Assembly (NCBI GenBank): GCA_910589055.1
Contig: CAJURN010000015.1
Coordinates: forward strand, 15,369-79,368
Source: an uncultured Muribaculaceae bacterium
Lineage (GTDB): Bacteria; Bacteroidota; Bacteroidia; Bacteroidales; Muribaculaceae
Direction of reading: 5' to 3'
Length of the DNA stretch: 64,000 nt
Position 1 is the first letter of the stretch, and every line of letters starts with the position of its first letter. Made by a program: the position numbers and the translations under genes. The notes below the pieces were generated by a model. It had not been told where the DNA came from. It saw only the letters and a list, made by a program, of their open reading frames with translations, and searched no databases. Shown piece by piece: positions 9,036 to 16,989 of this stretch.

Positions 9036-10577
9036 TCACAGCGTTGTGCCGAAGTCGTCTCTCAGGACCTTGTCAATCTTATCGCGATTTGCTTCGGTAG
9101 TATCAGCGGCAGCCATGCGAAGGATGCTCACCTTCTCGCTTGCTCTGAGTTTATCATCCTGAGAAACCCACTGGATAAGATAGTCGGGGTTTTCGTCCAT
9201 CACAGAGCCGACAAATTCAATTATGCCGTTGTCGCCATAGTTCTTGTATATATTTTGGTAAAGATAAGAACAGTTGGCTGCCGAATTGAGCGGTATGGCA
9301 ATGTGCATGCATTTCCTCCAATAAGCAGTTTTGTCGGGATCGCTGTTGCTCTCGCGAAGATTCTTATATATATCTGTAATCGCCCACCAGTAGCCTCTTT
9401 GTGCAACAGCCTCCATGCAATTCATTTCTTTTGCCAAATCATAAGCACTCTTGCCGGTGCCTTTGGCAAAATACTCCAGAGCTGCCACATTACCATTACG
9501 CGCAAAGCGTCGGCGTACGGAGTTCAAGGCTGAATATTTACTTGCGTCAGCTGCTTGGAGATCTGGTTTATTTGCCAGAAGATTCAGATTCGAGGTAATG
9601 TTTTTTTCAAAGGGCTTAATGAGACTGAAATCTGGCGAACCATAAAACCTATCGCTGCTTGCCATGATATTCAGAAGCGGATCGTCAGCTATAAATCCTT
9701 TATAACCATAAATGCCCGGTGCCTTGATGGTCATTCCATACAGAGCCACACCTGCATTTTCAAAACCCTTGTCGTAGGCTTGCTTCATACAGTTATACAT
9801 TAAATCTTTTTTATCGGCAAAGAACGCGGCAATACCTTTCAGATAGAGAAACTCCGGTGTCCGGCCACTGAACTCAACCTCTTTCAAGGTCTCGAGTATC
9901 TTTATTTCGTTGCCCTTAAGAGCGGGTAGCTTCAGTCCGGTGCAATAGATTACAGTCTCGATAAGGTCGTCGCCGGTAAGAGTTCCAACCAGGTCATGAC
10001 GGCCTAACTGCGCATAAGCTCTTTTACGGGCTTGGTCGCCGTAGTAGTCATCCGAACCTTTTTCCTTTATATTGGCTCCTATCTTTTCGGCAGTCTTGAG
10101 AGCGTCAAACAATTTTTGATTTATCATCTGGCAAAAAGCCAATTTGCCGTAGCAATCGGTAGCGCCACCTTTTATGGCTGTTTCATAATAAGTCCCGGCT
10201 TTACCATACGCCTTCTGGTCGAAATACTTGTTGCCATAAAAATTTGCCCACTCGGGGTCGCCGGCCTCAGCAGCCTTGAGCTGCCATTTCTCCTGCTTTT
10301 CAGGATTTTTCTCCAGTCCGTCCCACGTGCTGTATAGCTCGGCAATCTTCGAATATCCTTTGATATTGTTCTTTTTGATTGCGTTCTTATACCATTTCTC
10401 GGCCTTCTTGGCATCCTGTTTTGTTCCATTGCCCTTGAAGTAGGCATCTCCAAGCTGTATCATAGCTTCGGTGTCGCCTCCATTGGCCTTCTTCTCAAGC
10501 TCCGTGCTATAAGTCTGTGCAAAAAGGCTGCCTGAGGCCAAAATACCGGCCATCAGTAAACATACTATTTTTTTCAT
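9036..10577 (-). CDS. Secreted Sel1-like repeat protein
   Basis: A 513-residue exported protein of unknown function. The first 21 residues (MKKIVCLLMAGILASGSLFAQ) are a signal peptide. Residues 28-120 contain Sel1-type repeats (GDTEAMIQLGDAYFKGNGTKQDAKKAEKWYKNA is the clearest, seen in its two parts GDTEAMIQLGDAYFKG and KKAEKWYKNA), the alpha-alpha hairpins that mediate protein contacts. The C-terminal half (DDPLLNIMASSDRFYG, ASKYSALNSVRRRFARNG) looks helical and does not match a family I know. Single gene with its own promoter box and terminator, divergent from another secreted protein of unknown function. Confidence 0.85.
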   Translation of the reverse strand: MKKIVCLLMAGILASGSLFAQTYSTELEKKANGGDTEAMIQLGDAYFKGNGTKQDAKKAEKWYKNAIKKNNIKGYSKIAELYSTWDGLEKNPEKQEKWQLKAAEAGDPEWANFYGNKYFDQKAYGKAGTYYETAIKGGATDCYGKLAFCQMINQKLFDALKTAEKIGANIKEKGSDDYYGDQARKRAYAQLGRHDLVGTLTGDDLIETVIYCTGLKLPALKGNEIKILETLKEVEFSGRTPEFLYLKGIAAFFADKKDLMYNCMKQAYDKGFENAGVALYGMTIKAPGIYGYKGFIADDPLLNIMASSDRFYGSPDFSLIKPFEKNITSNLNLLANKPDLQAADASKYSALNSVRRRFARNGNVAALEYFAKGTGKSAYDLAKEMNCMEAVAQRGYWWAITDIYKNLRESNSDPDKTAYWRKCMHIAIPLNSAANCSYLYQNIYKNYGDNGIIEFVGSVMDENPDYLIQWVSQDDKLRASEKVSILRMAAADTTEANRDKIDKVLRDDFGTTL

Positions 10578-10606
10578 GAAATAATTATATTGTGGTTTAT
10601 TTGCAA

Positions 10607-10614
10607 CAAAGTTA
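10607..10614 (-). promoter_or_regulatory. -7 box upstream of the Sel1-repeat gene
   Basis: TAACTTTG on the minus strand matches TAnnTTTG exactly, 30 bases before the ATG. No convincing -33 element. Confidence 0.55.
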
Positions 10615-10662
10615 ATTCAAAATAAAACTATGAAACTTATTTTTATGTTATTTTTTTTTTTT

Positions 10663-10670
10663 TAACTTCG
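10663..10670 (+). promoter_or_regulatory. Probable -7 box of the gene at 10716
   Basis: TAACTTCG differs from TAnnTTTG at one position and follows a 14-base T run; it lies 45 bases before the ATG. Confidence 0.35.
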
Positions 10671-10715
10671 CGCCGTGATAATTCTCCCAAAAAATCAAAT
10701 TTTATATTTTACAAC

Positions 10716-12416
10716 ATGTTAAAGAAACCTCGAAAAAGCATTGCGGGAATATTCATTTTATTATCATTCCTGCTGTTTGATTATTTCGCTGCTTCCGCAC
10801 AGTCATTTGCCAAGCTCCCATCAAGCGACTATGACCCTGATTCCTATGTTGACACATTACTCCCGGTCGACAAGTCTTTAGGCTCGTTGCCTGTTGACAA
10901 CAGCAACTGGGATGTGAGATATTACAAACTGATTGAATCGCCCACACCTACAACCGACGGTAACAACCGTCCTGTCACTCGAATCGAGAAAGATAAAAAA
11001 ACAGGGAAAACATTTAAATATCGGGCATACGACTCGCCTTATATCTACTACGCTATCCTCGATATGCCTTCCGGAGCACGTTTCTACGGTCTCGTAACCA
11101 CCGGCTACAATGATATGGAAACGGTTATGGACAAGCCGAAATCCGACTGGCATCCCTACACTCAAGTTCAGCCCGTATCAGGAACGATTGTAGATGCCGA
11201 CGGCAATCAATCTAGCTTCTTCCTCTACTCCGATGCCGACTGGAAGAAACTCAAGATCGCAAAACCACTCGGAACATACAATATCGACGGTTTCCGTGGC
11301 TACGAACGCGTCACATTAACATTCAACCAAGGCGGCACGGGTTCCATGACGCTCCTGCCATATGTCCACACACAGAGTTTTATAACATATTCAGGAGGCG
11401 ATCTCAAGCAGAAAATGGCAAATGGACGTACAAAAAAGCGCGTGAATGTGATTATGGGTGGTCCGCACTCGTGGCAGATTACATCAAAACGCAATTTCAA
11501 ATGGACTATCAACGATGAGGGCGACCTCGTAATCACGCCGACCGGAGCCGCCACAATTTTCCCGAAAGACTGGGTTCCGGTGGTTCAGGACAACACTTTA
11601 TTTTTGTCTAAAGCCGACAGCCTCCACAATCGCCGTCAAGTGGAATACGACCATAAATACGTCCATGACGAAATTATCGAATACAACAAAAACATAAAAA
11701 TCACTACCAAGGAGAGAGCCGAGGAGTTCGCGCCCATCGTAATTTGGAATCCGCAAATCACTAAAAAGGAAATTGTCGGTGTCGAAGAAGTCAACCTCGG
11801 TACTCTCGTGACACGCAAAGACCTCGCTGAAGGAAAATACAATGGCTCCAGAATTTACCTCGGACCGAAACTCGACGATGAAATGAAAGTGGCGTACGTC
11901 AAGAGGGTATACAACAAAGTACCGACTCTCAAGGAAAACTTCAAGAAAAAAAGAGTATTCGGCGCTGATTTGCAGTATAATAAATGGCAGGATAGAACAA
12001 AAATCTTAGTTATTAAAAACAAAGATGTTTTCGGAAGCAATCCCGACTACACCGTCTTGAGTCCATCCGTTAAAGGAAAACGCGCAAGTATAGTGTTCTA
12101 TAACAATGGAAAACGCTGCTATGCAGATATGTATTTCGATGGCGACGGACAGATAGACTTGAATAAACTCAAACAGTCAATCACATTCGACAACGAAATC
12201 GAGGAAAACAACGCGAAAATTGCCGATCTCAACTCCAAAATCATGGAGTACAAGAAGGACAAGCGTCGTGGCAAAATCGTCAAGGACTACGAAAAGCGCT
12301 TCAAGAAAGTCGTTATTCCGTCGTCCTTCTCCAACTCATCCGAGTTCTTCAACATTCTCGACCAACAGAAAAAATTAATAAAAGACCAGGAAGAAACCCT
12401 CAGCGCTCTCCAATAA
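10716..12416 (+). CDS. Secreted protein of unknown function
   Basis: A 566-residue exported protein that I do not recognise. The N-terminus has a basic stretch (MLKKPRKS) and a hydrophobic core ending FAASAQ, a signal peptide with cleavage before SFAKLP. The middle (residues about 30-330) is rich in aromatic and beta-type segments (SGARFYGLVTTGYNDMETV, SSFFLYSDADWKKLKIAKP). The last 90 residues are highly charged and probably coiled coil (EIEENNAKIADLNSKIMEYK, LDQQKKLIKDQEETLSALQ). Base use is more A/T-rich than in the housekeeping neighbours. Monocistronic, between a promoter-like region shared with the divergent Sel1 protein and a terminator. Confidence 0.75.
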   Translation: MLKKPRKSIAGIFILLSFLLFDYFAASAQSFAKLPSSDYDPDSYVDTLLPVDKSLGSLPVDNSNWDVRYYKLIESPTPTTDGNNRPVTRIEKDKKTGKTFKYRAYDSPYIYYAILDMPSGARFYGLVTTGYNDMETVMDKPKSDWHPYTQVQPVSGTIVDADGNQSSFFLYSDADWKKLKIAKPLGTYNIDGFRGYERVTLTFNQGGTGSMTLLPYVHTQSFITYSGGDLKQKMANGRTKKRVNVIMGGPHSWQITSKRNFKWTINDEGDLVITPTGAATIFPKDWVPVVQDNTLFLSKADSLHNRRQVEYDHKYVHDEIIEYNKNIKITTKERAEEFAPIVIWNPQITKKEIVGVEEVNLGTLVTRKDLAEGKYNGSRIYLGPKLDDEMKVAYVKRVYNKVPTLKENFKKKRVFGADLQYNKWQDRTKILVIKNKDVFGSNPDYTVLSPSVKGKRASIVFYNNGKRCYADMYFDGDGQIDLNKLKQSITFDNEIEENNAKIADLNSKIMEYKKDKRRGKIVKDYEKRFKKVVIPSSFSNSSEFFNILDQQKKLIKDQEETLSALQ

Positions 12417-12439
12417 TCCTCTTGTCCGCATAACTAAAA

Positions 12440-12476
12440 TTGGGCCGACACCTCTCAGGTGCCGGCCCGATTTATA
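12440..12476 (+). terminator. Intrinsic terminator after the secreted protein gene
   Basis: TTGGGCCGACACCT pairs with AGGTGCCGGCCCGA, followed by TTTAT; 24 bases after the stop at 12416. Confidence 0.8.
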
Positions 12477-12518
12477 ACGAATTTTCAAATTGCTTGTGGG
12501 AAAACGGGGGATAATGTG

Positions 12519-12526
12519 TAAATTTG
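12519..12526 (+). promoter_or_regulatory. -7 box of the DUF1599 gene cluster
   Basis: TAAATTTG matches the Bacteroides -7 consensus exactly, with a TTG 22 bases upstream (12494-12496). The ATG follows 25 bases later, which rules out the in-frame TTG that lies inside the box as the start. Confidence 0.65.
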
Positions 12527-12550
12527 CAGAAAAGAAATATTCGACCGTAC

Positions 12551-13096
12551 ATGGATAAAGATACTAACAGACAGTTTGCAGCGGCGATGGCTGCATGCCG
12601 CAAGGTTTTTATAGCCAAACTTGAAGATTACGGCGCTTCGTGGCGCATTATGCGTCCCGAGGCTCTGACCGACCAGATATTTATCAAAGCCAAGAGAATC
12701 CGCAGCCTCCAGACCAAAGGCGAATCCAAAGTAGGGGAGGGCATACTGCCGGAATTTATCGCCATAGTAAACTACGGTATCATCGGAGTGATACAGCTTG
12801 CCTTGGGCTGCTCCGACACGAAGGATATTTCCAAAGAGAAGGCTCTCGTACTGTATGATGACATAGCCAAAAAGGCTACCGAACTCATGATTGCCAAGAA
12901 TCATGATTATGACGAGGCGTGGCGCTCGATGCGCGTCCTGTCGTATGTCGACCTTATTCTCATGAAGGTGGAACGTACCAAGGAAATCGAGGACCATTGC
13001 GGCAAGACTTCCGTTTCGGAAGGTATTGATGCCAACTATCTTGACATGGTGAATTATGCCGTCTTCGGAATCATCAAGCTCACGGAAGAGAAGTAG
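12551..13096 (+). CDS. DUF1599 (Nmad1-type) protein, internally duplicated
   Basis: A 181-residue soluble protein of the DUF1599 family, which I recall as renamed nucleotide modification associated domain 1; biochemical function unknown. The sequence is a tandem duplication: residues about 14-85 (KLEDYGASWRIMRPEALTDQ ... IVNYGIIGVIQL) and about 115-180 (KNHDYDEAWRSMRVLSYVD ... MVNYAVFGIIKL) share the pattern DY-x2-x-W-R-x-MR, a central K/E-R helix and an NY-x-x-x-GII end. It is the first gene of a cluster with a DoxX/MauE-like protein, tpiA, a SPOR protein and folE, and overlaps the next frame by 41 bases if that gene starts at 13056. Confidence 0.85.
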   Translation: MDKDTNRQFAAAMAACRKVFIAKLEDYGASWRIMRPEALTDQIFIKAKRIRSLQTKGESKVGEGILPEFIAIVNYGIIGVIQLALGCSDTKDISKEKALVLYDDIAKKATELMIAKNHDYDEAWRSMRVLSYVDLILMKVERTKEIEDHCGKTSVSEGIDANYLDMVNYAVFGIIKLTEEK

Positions 13097-14381
13097 AAGC
13101 GAACTTGTTGCGCTCCTGCTCGTGTGGTTCTGCCGTGTCTTTGTCGGCGGAGCGTTTGTTGTGGCCGGATGGGCCAAGGCCATTGACCCGTGGGGATTCC
13201 TGTACAAGATTACCGAGTACCTGACCGTATGGGGTTGGGAGATGCCCCGGGAATTTACTCTTACCGGAGCCGTGGCGCTCGCGTGCGTTGAGTTCTGTAC
13301 CGGAGTGCTCGTGCTCACCGGCTCCTTGAAGCGCGTGGGCGTGTGGTGTGCGGCGGCAATGATGCTCGTGATGCTTCCGCTCACAGCCTATATCGCTGTT
13401 GCCAATCCCGTTGCCGACTGCGGATGCTTCGGCGATTTCCTGATTCTGTCGAATCCCGCGACTTTCGTCAAGAATATATTCCTTTCGGCGGCAGTAGTGT
13501 ATCTGCTTTTGAAAAATACATCTGTCGCGGGATTGTTCGCAGCTCCGGTGCAGTGGCTTCTCATCGCGGTGTCGTGCGGCTATCCCCTGTTTCTCGCTTT
13601 CACAGGATATCAGGTGCAGCCATTGGTCGATTTCAGGCCATATAAGGTGGGTACGCCGTTTCCCGGAGCGGAAACTTCCGACACATCGGACGAGTCAGAC
13701 GTGTCCGATGACGACGACGAGGCGCTCCCCGTGTTCCTTTATGAAAAGGACGGCGTGCGGAAAGAGTTTTCCCTGGATGCGTTGCCTGACAGCACATGGA
13801 ATTATGTTGGCGAGCTTTCCGGCAGTGCGTCGGATAATACCGGAGACGGTTTCGGCGTCTATGATGAGGATGGCAATGATGTGTCCTCAATGATAATCTC
13901 GGAGGATGTTCCGGCCCTGGTGCTTGTTGTTTCCGACCCGGAATATCAATTCCTGTCGCGCTCGCATTACATCCACGAACTTTACCGGTACAGCACGGCA
14001 AAAGGCGTTGACATGATTGCACTGGTCGGTTCCACGGGCGAGACCTTCGACCGATGGGTGGCCCTGACGAGCCCCGAGTTTCCGGTGTACTCGGTTGAGG
14101 ACACCTCGCTGAAACAACTTGTGCGCGGCGATGCAGCCCTCGTGTACGTTGTGGAAGGCGTGATCGCATGGAAACAGACTCTTTCGTCAATGGATGCGTC
14201 GCTGCCGGATTCGACTCTCGACGTGTGCGAGTTCGATACGATGGAGGCCATTGACAACGGCCGTTTCCATCTGCTCGTGACGGGATTATACCTTCTTTCG
14301 GTAATCGTGATTTACCTTCTCGGAATGTCGCCGAAAATCTTAAATCTCTTTTTGCCTCGGAAATCCGTAAAAAATCCGTAA
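13056..14381 (+). CDS. DoxX/MauE-like membrane protein (BT_3928-type)
   Basis: Integral membrane protein of 441 residues. Residues about 15-200 form four or five membrane helices of the DoxX/MauE type (CRVFVGGAFVVAGWAKAIDP; the DCGCFGD motif typical of MauE-like redox-associated proteins). An acidic linker (DTSDESDVSDDDDE) leads to an exported domain with a thioredoxin-like pattern (DVPALVLVVSDPEYQFL) but no CXXC, and a final membrane helix (LLVTGLYLLSVIVIYLLGM) near the C-terminus. As I recall this is annotated as BT_3928 family in Bacteroidetes, always beside DUF1599 and tpiA. The start is uncertain: 13056 is the only in-frame ATG before the first helix and overlaps the upstream gene. Function unknown; a link to disulfide or quinone chemistry is inference. 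Confidence 0.8.
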   Translation: MPSSESSSSRKRSRSELVALLLVWFCRVFVGGAFVVAGWAKAIDPWGFLYKITEYLTVWGWEMPREFTLTGAVALACVEFCTGVLVLTGSLKRVGVWCAAAMMLVMLPLTAYIAVANPVADCGCFGDFLILSNPATFVKNIFLSAAVVYLLLKNTSVAGLFAAPVQWLLIAVSCGYPLFLAFTGYQVQPLVDFRPYKVGTPFPGAETSDTSDESDVSDDDDEALPVFLYEKDGVRKEFSLDALPDSTWNYVGELSGSASDNTGDGFGVYDEDGNDVSSMIISEDVPALVLVVSDPEYQFLSRSHYIHELYRYSTAKGVDMIALVGSTGETFDRWVALTSPEFPVYSVEDTSLKQLVRGDAALVYVVEGVIAWKQTLSSMDASLPDSTLDVCEFDTMEAIDNGRFHLLVTGLYLLSVIVIYLLGMSPKILNLFLPRKSVKNP

Positions 14382-14386
14382 CTTTG
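14379..14386 (+). promoter_or_regulatory. -7 box of the tpiA promoter
   Basis: TAACTTTG matches TAnnTTTG exactly and overlaps the stop codon of the upstream gene; a TTTG lies at 14351-14354, a slightly long spacing of 24. It gives tpiA a start point independent of the upstream genes. Confidence 0.6.
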
Positions 14387-14438
14387 CACACCCGTTTATA
14401 AAAACTACGGACTAAACCATATAAAAATATATACAACA

Positions 14439-15194
14439 ATGAGAAAGAACATCGTTGCCGGCAACTGGAAAATGAACACTACCCTCCAGGAAGGTGTTAA
14501 ACTTGCCGAAGAAGTAAATGCAGCACTCAAAGAAACCAAGGCTAATTGCGACGTGGTTATCTGCGTGCCCTTCACTCACCTCGCATCTGTAAATGGTGTA
14601 ATCGACCAGAACGTTCTCGGTCTTGGTGCTGAAAACTGCGCCGACCACGCCTCAGGTGCTTACACCGGCGAAGTTTCCGCTCCCATGGTAGCTTCCACAG
14701 GTGCCAAGTACGTTATCCTCGGCCACAGCGAACGCCGTCAGTACTACGGTGAAACCGCCGAGACTCTCCGCGAAAAGGTAGCTCTCGCCCTCGCAAACGG
14801 TCTCACACCCATCTTCTGCATCGGCGAAGTGCTCGAAGAACGCGAAAACGGCACTTACAACGACGTTGTAAAAGCTCAGATTGTTGACGGTCTTTTCAAC
14901 CTCAGCGCTGAAGACTTCGGCAAAATCATCCTCGCCTACGAACCCGTATGGGCTATCGGCACCGGCAAGACCGCTACCGCCGACCAGGCTGAAGACATGC
15001 ACGCCCACATCCGTTCCGTAATCGCTGAGAAGTACGGTAAGGAAGTGGCCGACAACACTTCCATCCTCTATGGCGGAAGTTGCAAGCCCTCCAACGCTGC
15101 CGAACTCTTCGCAAAACCCGACGTAGACGGTGGTCTTATCGGTGGCGCCGCTCTCAAGTGCGCTGACTTCATGGGTATCGTGAAGGCCTTCTGA
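14439..15194 (+). CDS. tpiA: Triosephosphate isomerase
   Basis: Interconverts dihydroxyacetone phosphate and glyceraldehyde 3-phosphate in glycolysis and gluconeogenesis; cytosolic TIM barrel of 251 residues, the usual length. Catalytic residues are visible: Lys11 in GNWKMN, His96 in LGHSERR, Glu168 in AYEPVWAIGTGKTA, followed by the phosphate-binding YGGS loop. Codon use is strongly biased, as expected for a highly expressed gene. It has its own -7 box and ends before a terminator-like hairpin. Confidence 0.98.
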   Translation: MRKNIVAGNWKMNTTLQEGVKLAEEVNAALKETKANCDVVICVPFTHLASVNGVIDQNVLGLGAENCADHASGAYTGEVSAPMVASTGAKYVILGHSERRQYYGETAETLREKVALALANGLTPIFCIGEVLEERENGTYNDVVKAQIVDGLFNLSAEDFGKIILAYEPVWAIGTGKTATADQAEDMHAHIRSVIAEKYGKEVADNTSILYGGSCKPSNAAELFAKPDVDGGLIGGAALKCADFMGIVKAF

Positions 15195-15216
15195 TAAATT
15201 CCCCTACGAAAATATC

Positions 15217-15281
15217 AGGACAGCGGACTCCCGGAGCGTGTTGATATAACGTCCTGCGGTTTCCGCTGTCCTCTATTTTTT
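15217..15281 (+). terminator. Terminator-like hairpin after tpiA
   Basis: AGGACAGCGGA pairs perfectly with TCCGCTGTCCT across a loop of about 32 bases, followed by CTATTTTTT. No promoter box is evident between it and the SPOR gene, so it may attenuate rather than end transcription. Confidence 0.65.
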
Positions 15282-15308
15282 CTGTCTCTCCTTAACAAAC
15301 ATGAACTG

Positions 15309-15830
15309 ATGAAACTCAATACTACCCTCATATTCCTGGCCGTAGCGTCAATTTTTTCCACGGCTTATGCGGCTGATACCGATTCGGTGTCGGGAGGTAT
15401 AGTGGCAAGGATAAACGAGTCCGGACATGTGCGTGTGACCCAACCCTCCGAACTCGCCCGGCGCCTTATGCCCGCTGTCATTGCCGAAACGGCGGAAACC
15501 GCTTCAGGCACAGTATCGGAAGATGATGCCGCCTCTCAAACTGTCCGTACGCCAGTCTCGTCGCGTGCAGGCTATCGCGTGCAGGTGTTCGACGACAACA
15601 ATCCCCGCACCGCCCGCAGCCAGGCCAATGCAAAGCGCCAGCAGCTTGCAGCCCGATTCCCGGAATTCCGCGCTTACGTCACTTTCAATTCGCCCTATTG
15701 GTGTGTGAAGGTGGGCGATTTCCGTTCACGAAGCGAGGCTGAGGCAGCCATGAGAGAGATTCGTCAGGCTTTTCCGGCACTGTCGGCATACATCAGGGTA
15801 GTAAGAGACCGCATCAACCTCTATGACTGA
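15309..15830 (+). CDS. Exported SPOR-domain protein
   Basis: A 173-residue protein with a signal peptide (MKLNTTLIFLAVASIFSTAYA) and a C-terminal SPOR domain at about residues 88-170 (GYRVQVFDDNNPRTARSQAN ... VKVGDFRSRSEAEAAMREIR). SPOR domains bind septal peptidoglycan lacking stem peptides, so a periplasmic cell-wall or division role is expected. The middle region is short and variable. It lies 23 bases upstream of folE, and the tpiA-SPOR-folE order is, as I recall, conserved in Bacteroidales. Confidence 0.88.
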   Translation: MKLNTTLIFLAVASIFSTAYAADTDSVSGGIVARINESGHVRVTQPSELARRLMPAVIAETAETASGTVSEDDAASQTVRTPVSSRAGYRVQVFDDNNPRTARSQANAKRQQLAARFPEFRAYVTFNSPYWCVKVGDFRSRSEAEAAMREIRQAFPALSAYIRVVRDRINLYD

Positions 15831-15853
15831 CCGCGGTAACATCATCTTTCAAT

Positions 15854-16426
15854 ATGGAAATGAACGATAACGAAAAGATTGAGGAAATTTCCCGGCACAT
15901 GTCGGAAATCATACGTCTTCTTGGTGAAGACACTTCGCGTCAGGGGCTTGTGAAAACCCCCGTGCGTGCTGCCAAGGCTCTCTGGTTTCTTACCCAGGGC
16001 TATCGCTCTGATGCGTCCTCGCTGATGCGTGAGGCGCTTTTCGACCATGAGGGTTCAAAGGTGATTATCGTCAAGGACATTGAATTCTATTCCTTGTGCG
16101 AGCATCATGTGCTGCCTTTCTTCGGAAAGGTTTCCATCGGCTATATTCCCGACGGAAAAATCGTGGGCCTGAGCAAGCTGGCCCGTATTGTAAATGTATT
16201 TGCCCGCCGCCTTCAAGTGCAGGAGCGTCTTACAGCGCAGCTCTGTGAGGAAGTGGGCCGCACTCTCGGCGCGAAAGGTGTGATTGTACATTGCACGGCC
16301 GAGCACCTGTGCATGAAAATGCGCGGTGTCGAGAAGCAGGATTCCGCAACCACCACGGTTGAATATTCCGGAATGTTTGCCTCCGACCCCATACTCCGTC
16401 AGGAGTTCTTCAATGCCCTGCGTTGA
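15854..16426 (+). CDS. folE: GTP cyclohydrolase I
   Basis: Converts GTP to 7,8-dihydroneopterin triphosphate, the first step of folate synthesis; decameric cytosolic enzyme of 190 residues. Zinc ligands are present as Cys82 and His85 in LCEHHVLPFFG and Cys153 in AEHLCMKMRG; the signature LSKLARIVNVFARRLQVQER is intact. The start is 23 bases after the SPOR gene and the unit ends in a terminator at 16466-16499. Confidence 0.97.
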   Translation: MEMNDNEKIEEISRHMSEIIRLLGEDTSRQGLVKTPVRAAKALWFLTQGYRSDASSLMREALFDHEGSKVIIVKDIEFYSLCEHHVLPFFGKVSIGYIPDGKIVGLSKLARIVNVFARRLQVQERLTAQLCEEVGRTLGAKGVIVHCTAEHLCMKMRGVEKQDSATTTVEYSGMFASDPILRQEFFNALR

Positions 16427-16459
16427 GACCATCCCTGACAAATATAATCCCATAGATAT

Positions 16460-16592
16460 AAAAAGTAAGGACTATCCTCACGGACAGTCCTTATTTTTTC
16501 TTACACATAGTACTTAATGTTAGATTTATATGTCTATTCCAGATTTGTTTAATATGAAAAAACATTTTTCAATGCTTGTCGTATCATTTCCG
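16460..16592 (-). ncRNA. Candidate small RNA between a promoter and a bidirectional terminator
   Basis: The minus strand carries a full-consensus promoter (16597-16628) and, about 95 bases downstream, the stem AAGGACT/AGTCCTT followed by TTTTT. The implied transcript is about 130 nt, A/T-rich, with a small GAAAAA/TTTTTC hairpin and no substantial coding frame; the only in-frame ATG frame gives about 12 residues. It runs toward the 3' end of folE and stops just short of it. I do not recognise it as a known RNA family. The transcript ends are estimates. Confidence 0.4.
16466..16499. terminator. Bidirectional terminator after folE
   Basis: Stem AAGGACT with AGTCCTT, flanked on plus by ATTTTTT and on minus by ACTTTTT, so it can stop transcripts from either side: folE on plus and the candidate small RNA on minus. 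Confidence 0.8.
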
Positions 16593-16596
16593 AATA

Positions 16597-16628
16597 CAAA
16601 GGTAGCTTACAAATCGTAATCTTGCAAA
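16597..16628 (-). promoter_or_regulatory. Full-consensus Bacteroides promoter facing left, no gene downstream
   Basis: On the minus strand TTTG (16625-16628), a 20-base spacer and TACCTTTG (16597-16604) match the -33/-7 Bacteroides promoter exactly. No protein gene follows before a terminator. Confidence 0.65.
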
Positions 16629-16963
16629 TTTGCTGATGTATAGCATTTAGAGGGATTGGCGATGAATATTAAGCACTTTGAAGTTTAAAAATACAATTCG
16701 TAAGTTTATTTTGCTTTAAATTTATATTTATAATCAAACTATGACAAAAGCGGTTAGAAAGAAAGAAATCTAAAATGTTGTTAAATCGTAGTGCGGCGAT
16801 TTCATTATGTTTTACAACATCATTTTACAGATATGTTTTGTAATAGAATCTGACAAAATGAAAGGTTTTTGATATGCGCGGTGCTGATTTAATGTTTTAA
16901 AGCACGGGGGGAATAATGTTAAATTCAAATAAAGTCTATTGATAAGTTTGCCGAAAATTGTTG

Positions 16964-16971
16964 TAAATTTG
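16964..16971 (+). promoter_or_regulatory. -7 box of the yihY promoter
   Basis: TAAATTTG, exact match to TAnnTTTG, with ATTG 22 bases upstream. The ATG at 16990 follows 18 bases later, so the in-frame GTG at 16975 is too close to the box to be the start. Confidence 0.55.
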
Positions 16972-16989
16972 TAAGTGACAAACCGTCCT

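Larger units (their letters stand above)
16427..16989. other. A/T-rich gap between folE and yihY
   Basis: A 563-base gap with no credible protein-coding frame. It holds, in order: a bidirectional terminator, a candidate small RNA on the minus strand and its promoter (16597-16628), about 300 bases of A/T-rich sequence in which I see nothing definite, and one or two -7 boxes for yihY (TAAGTTTG at 16943-16950 and TAAATTTG at 16964-16971). Confidence 0.6.
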
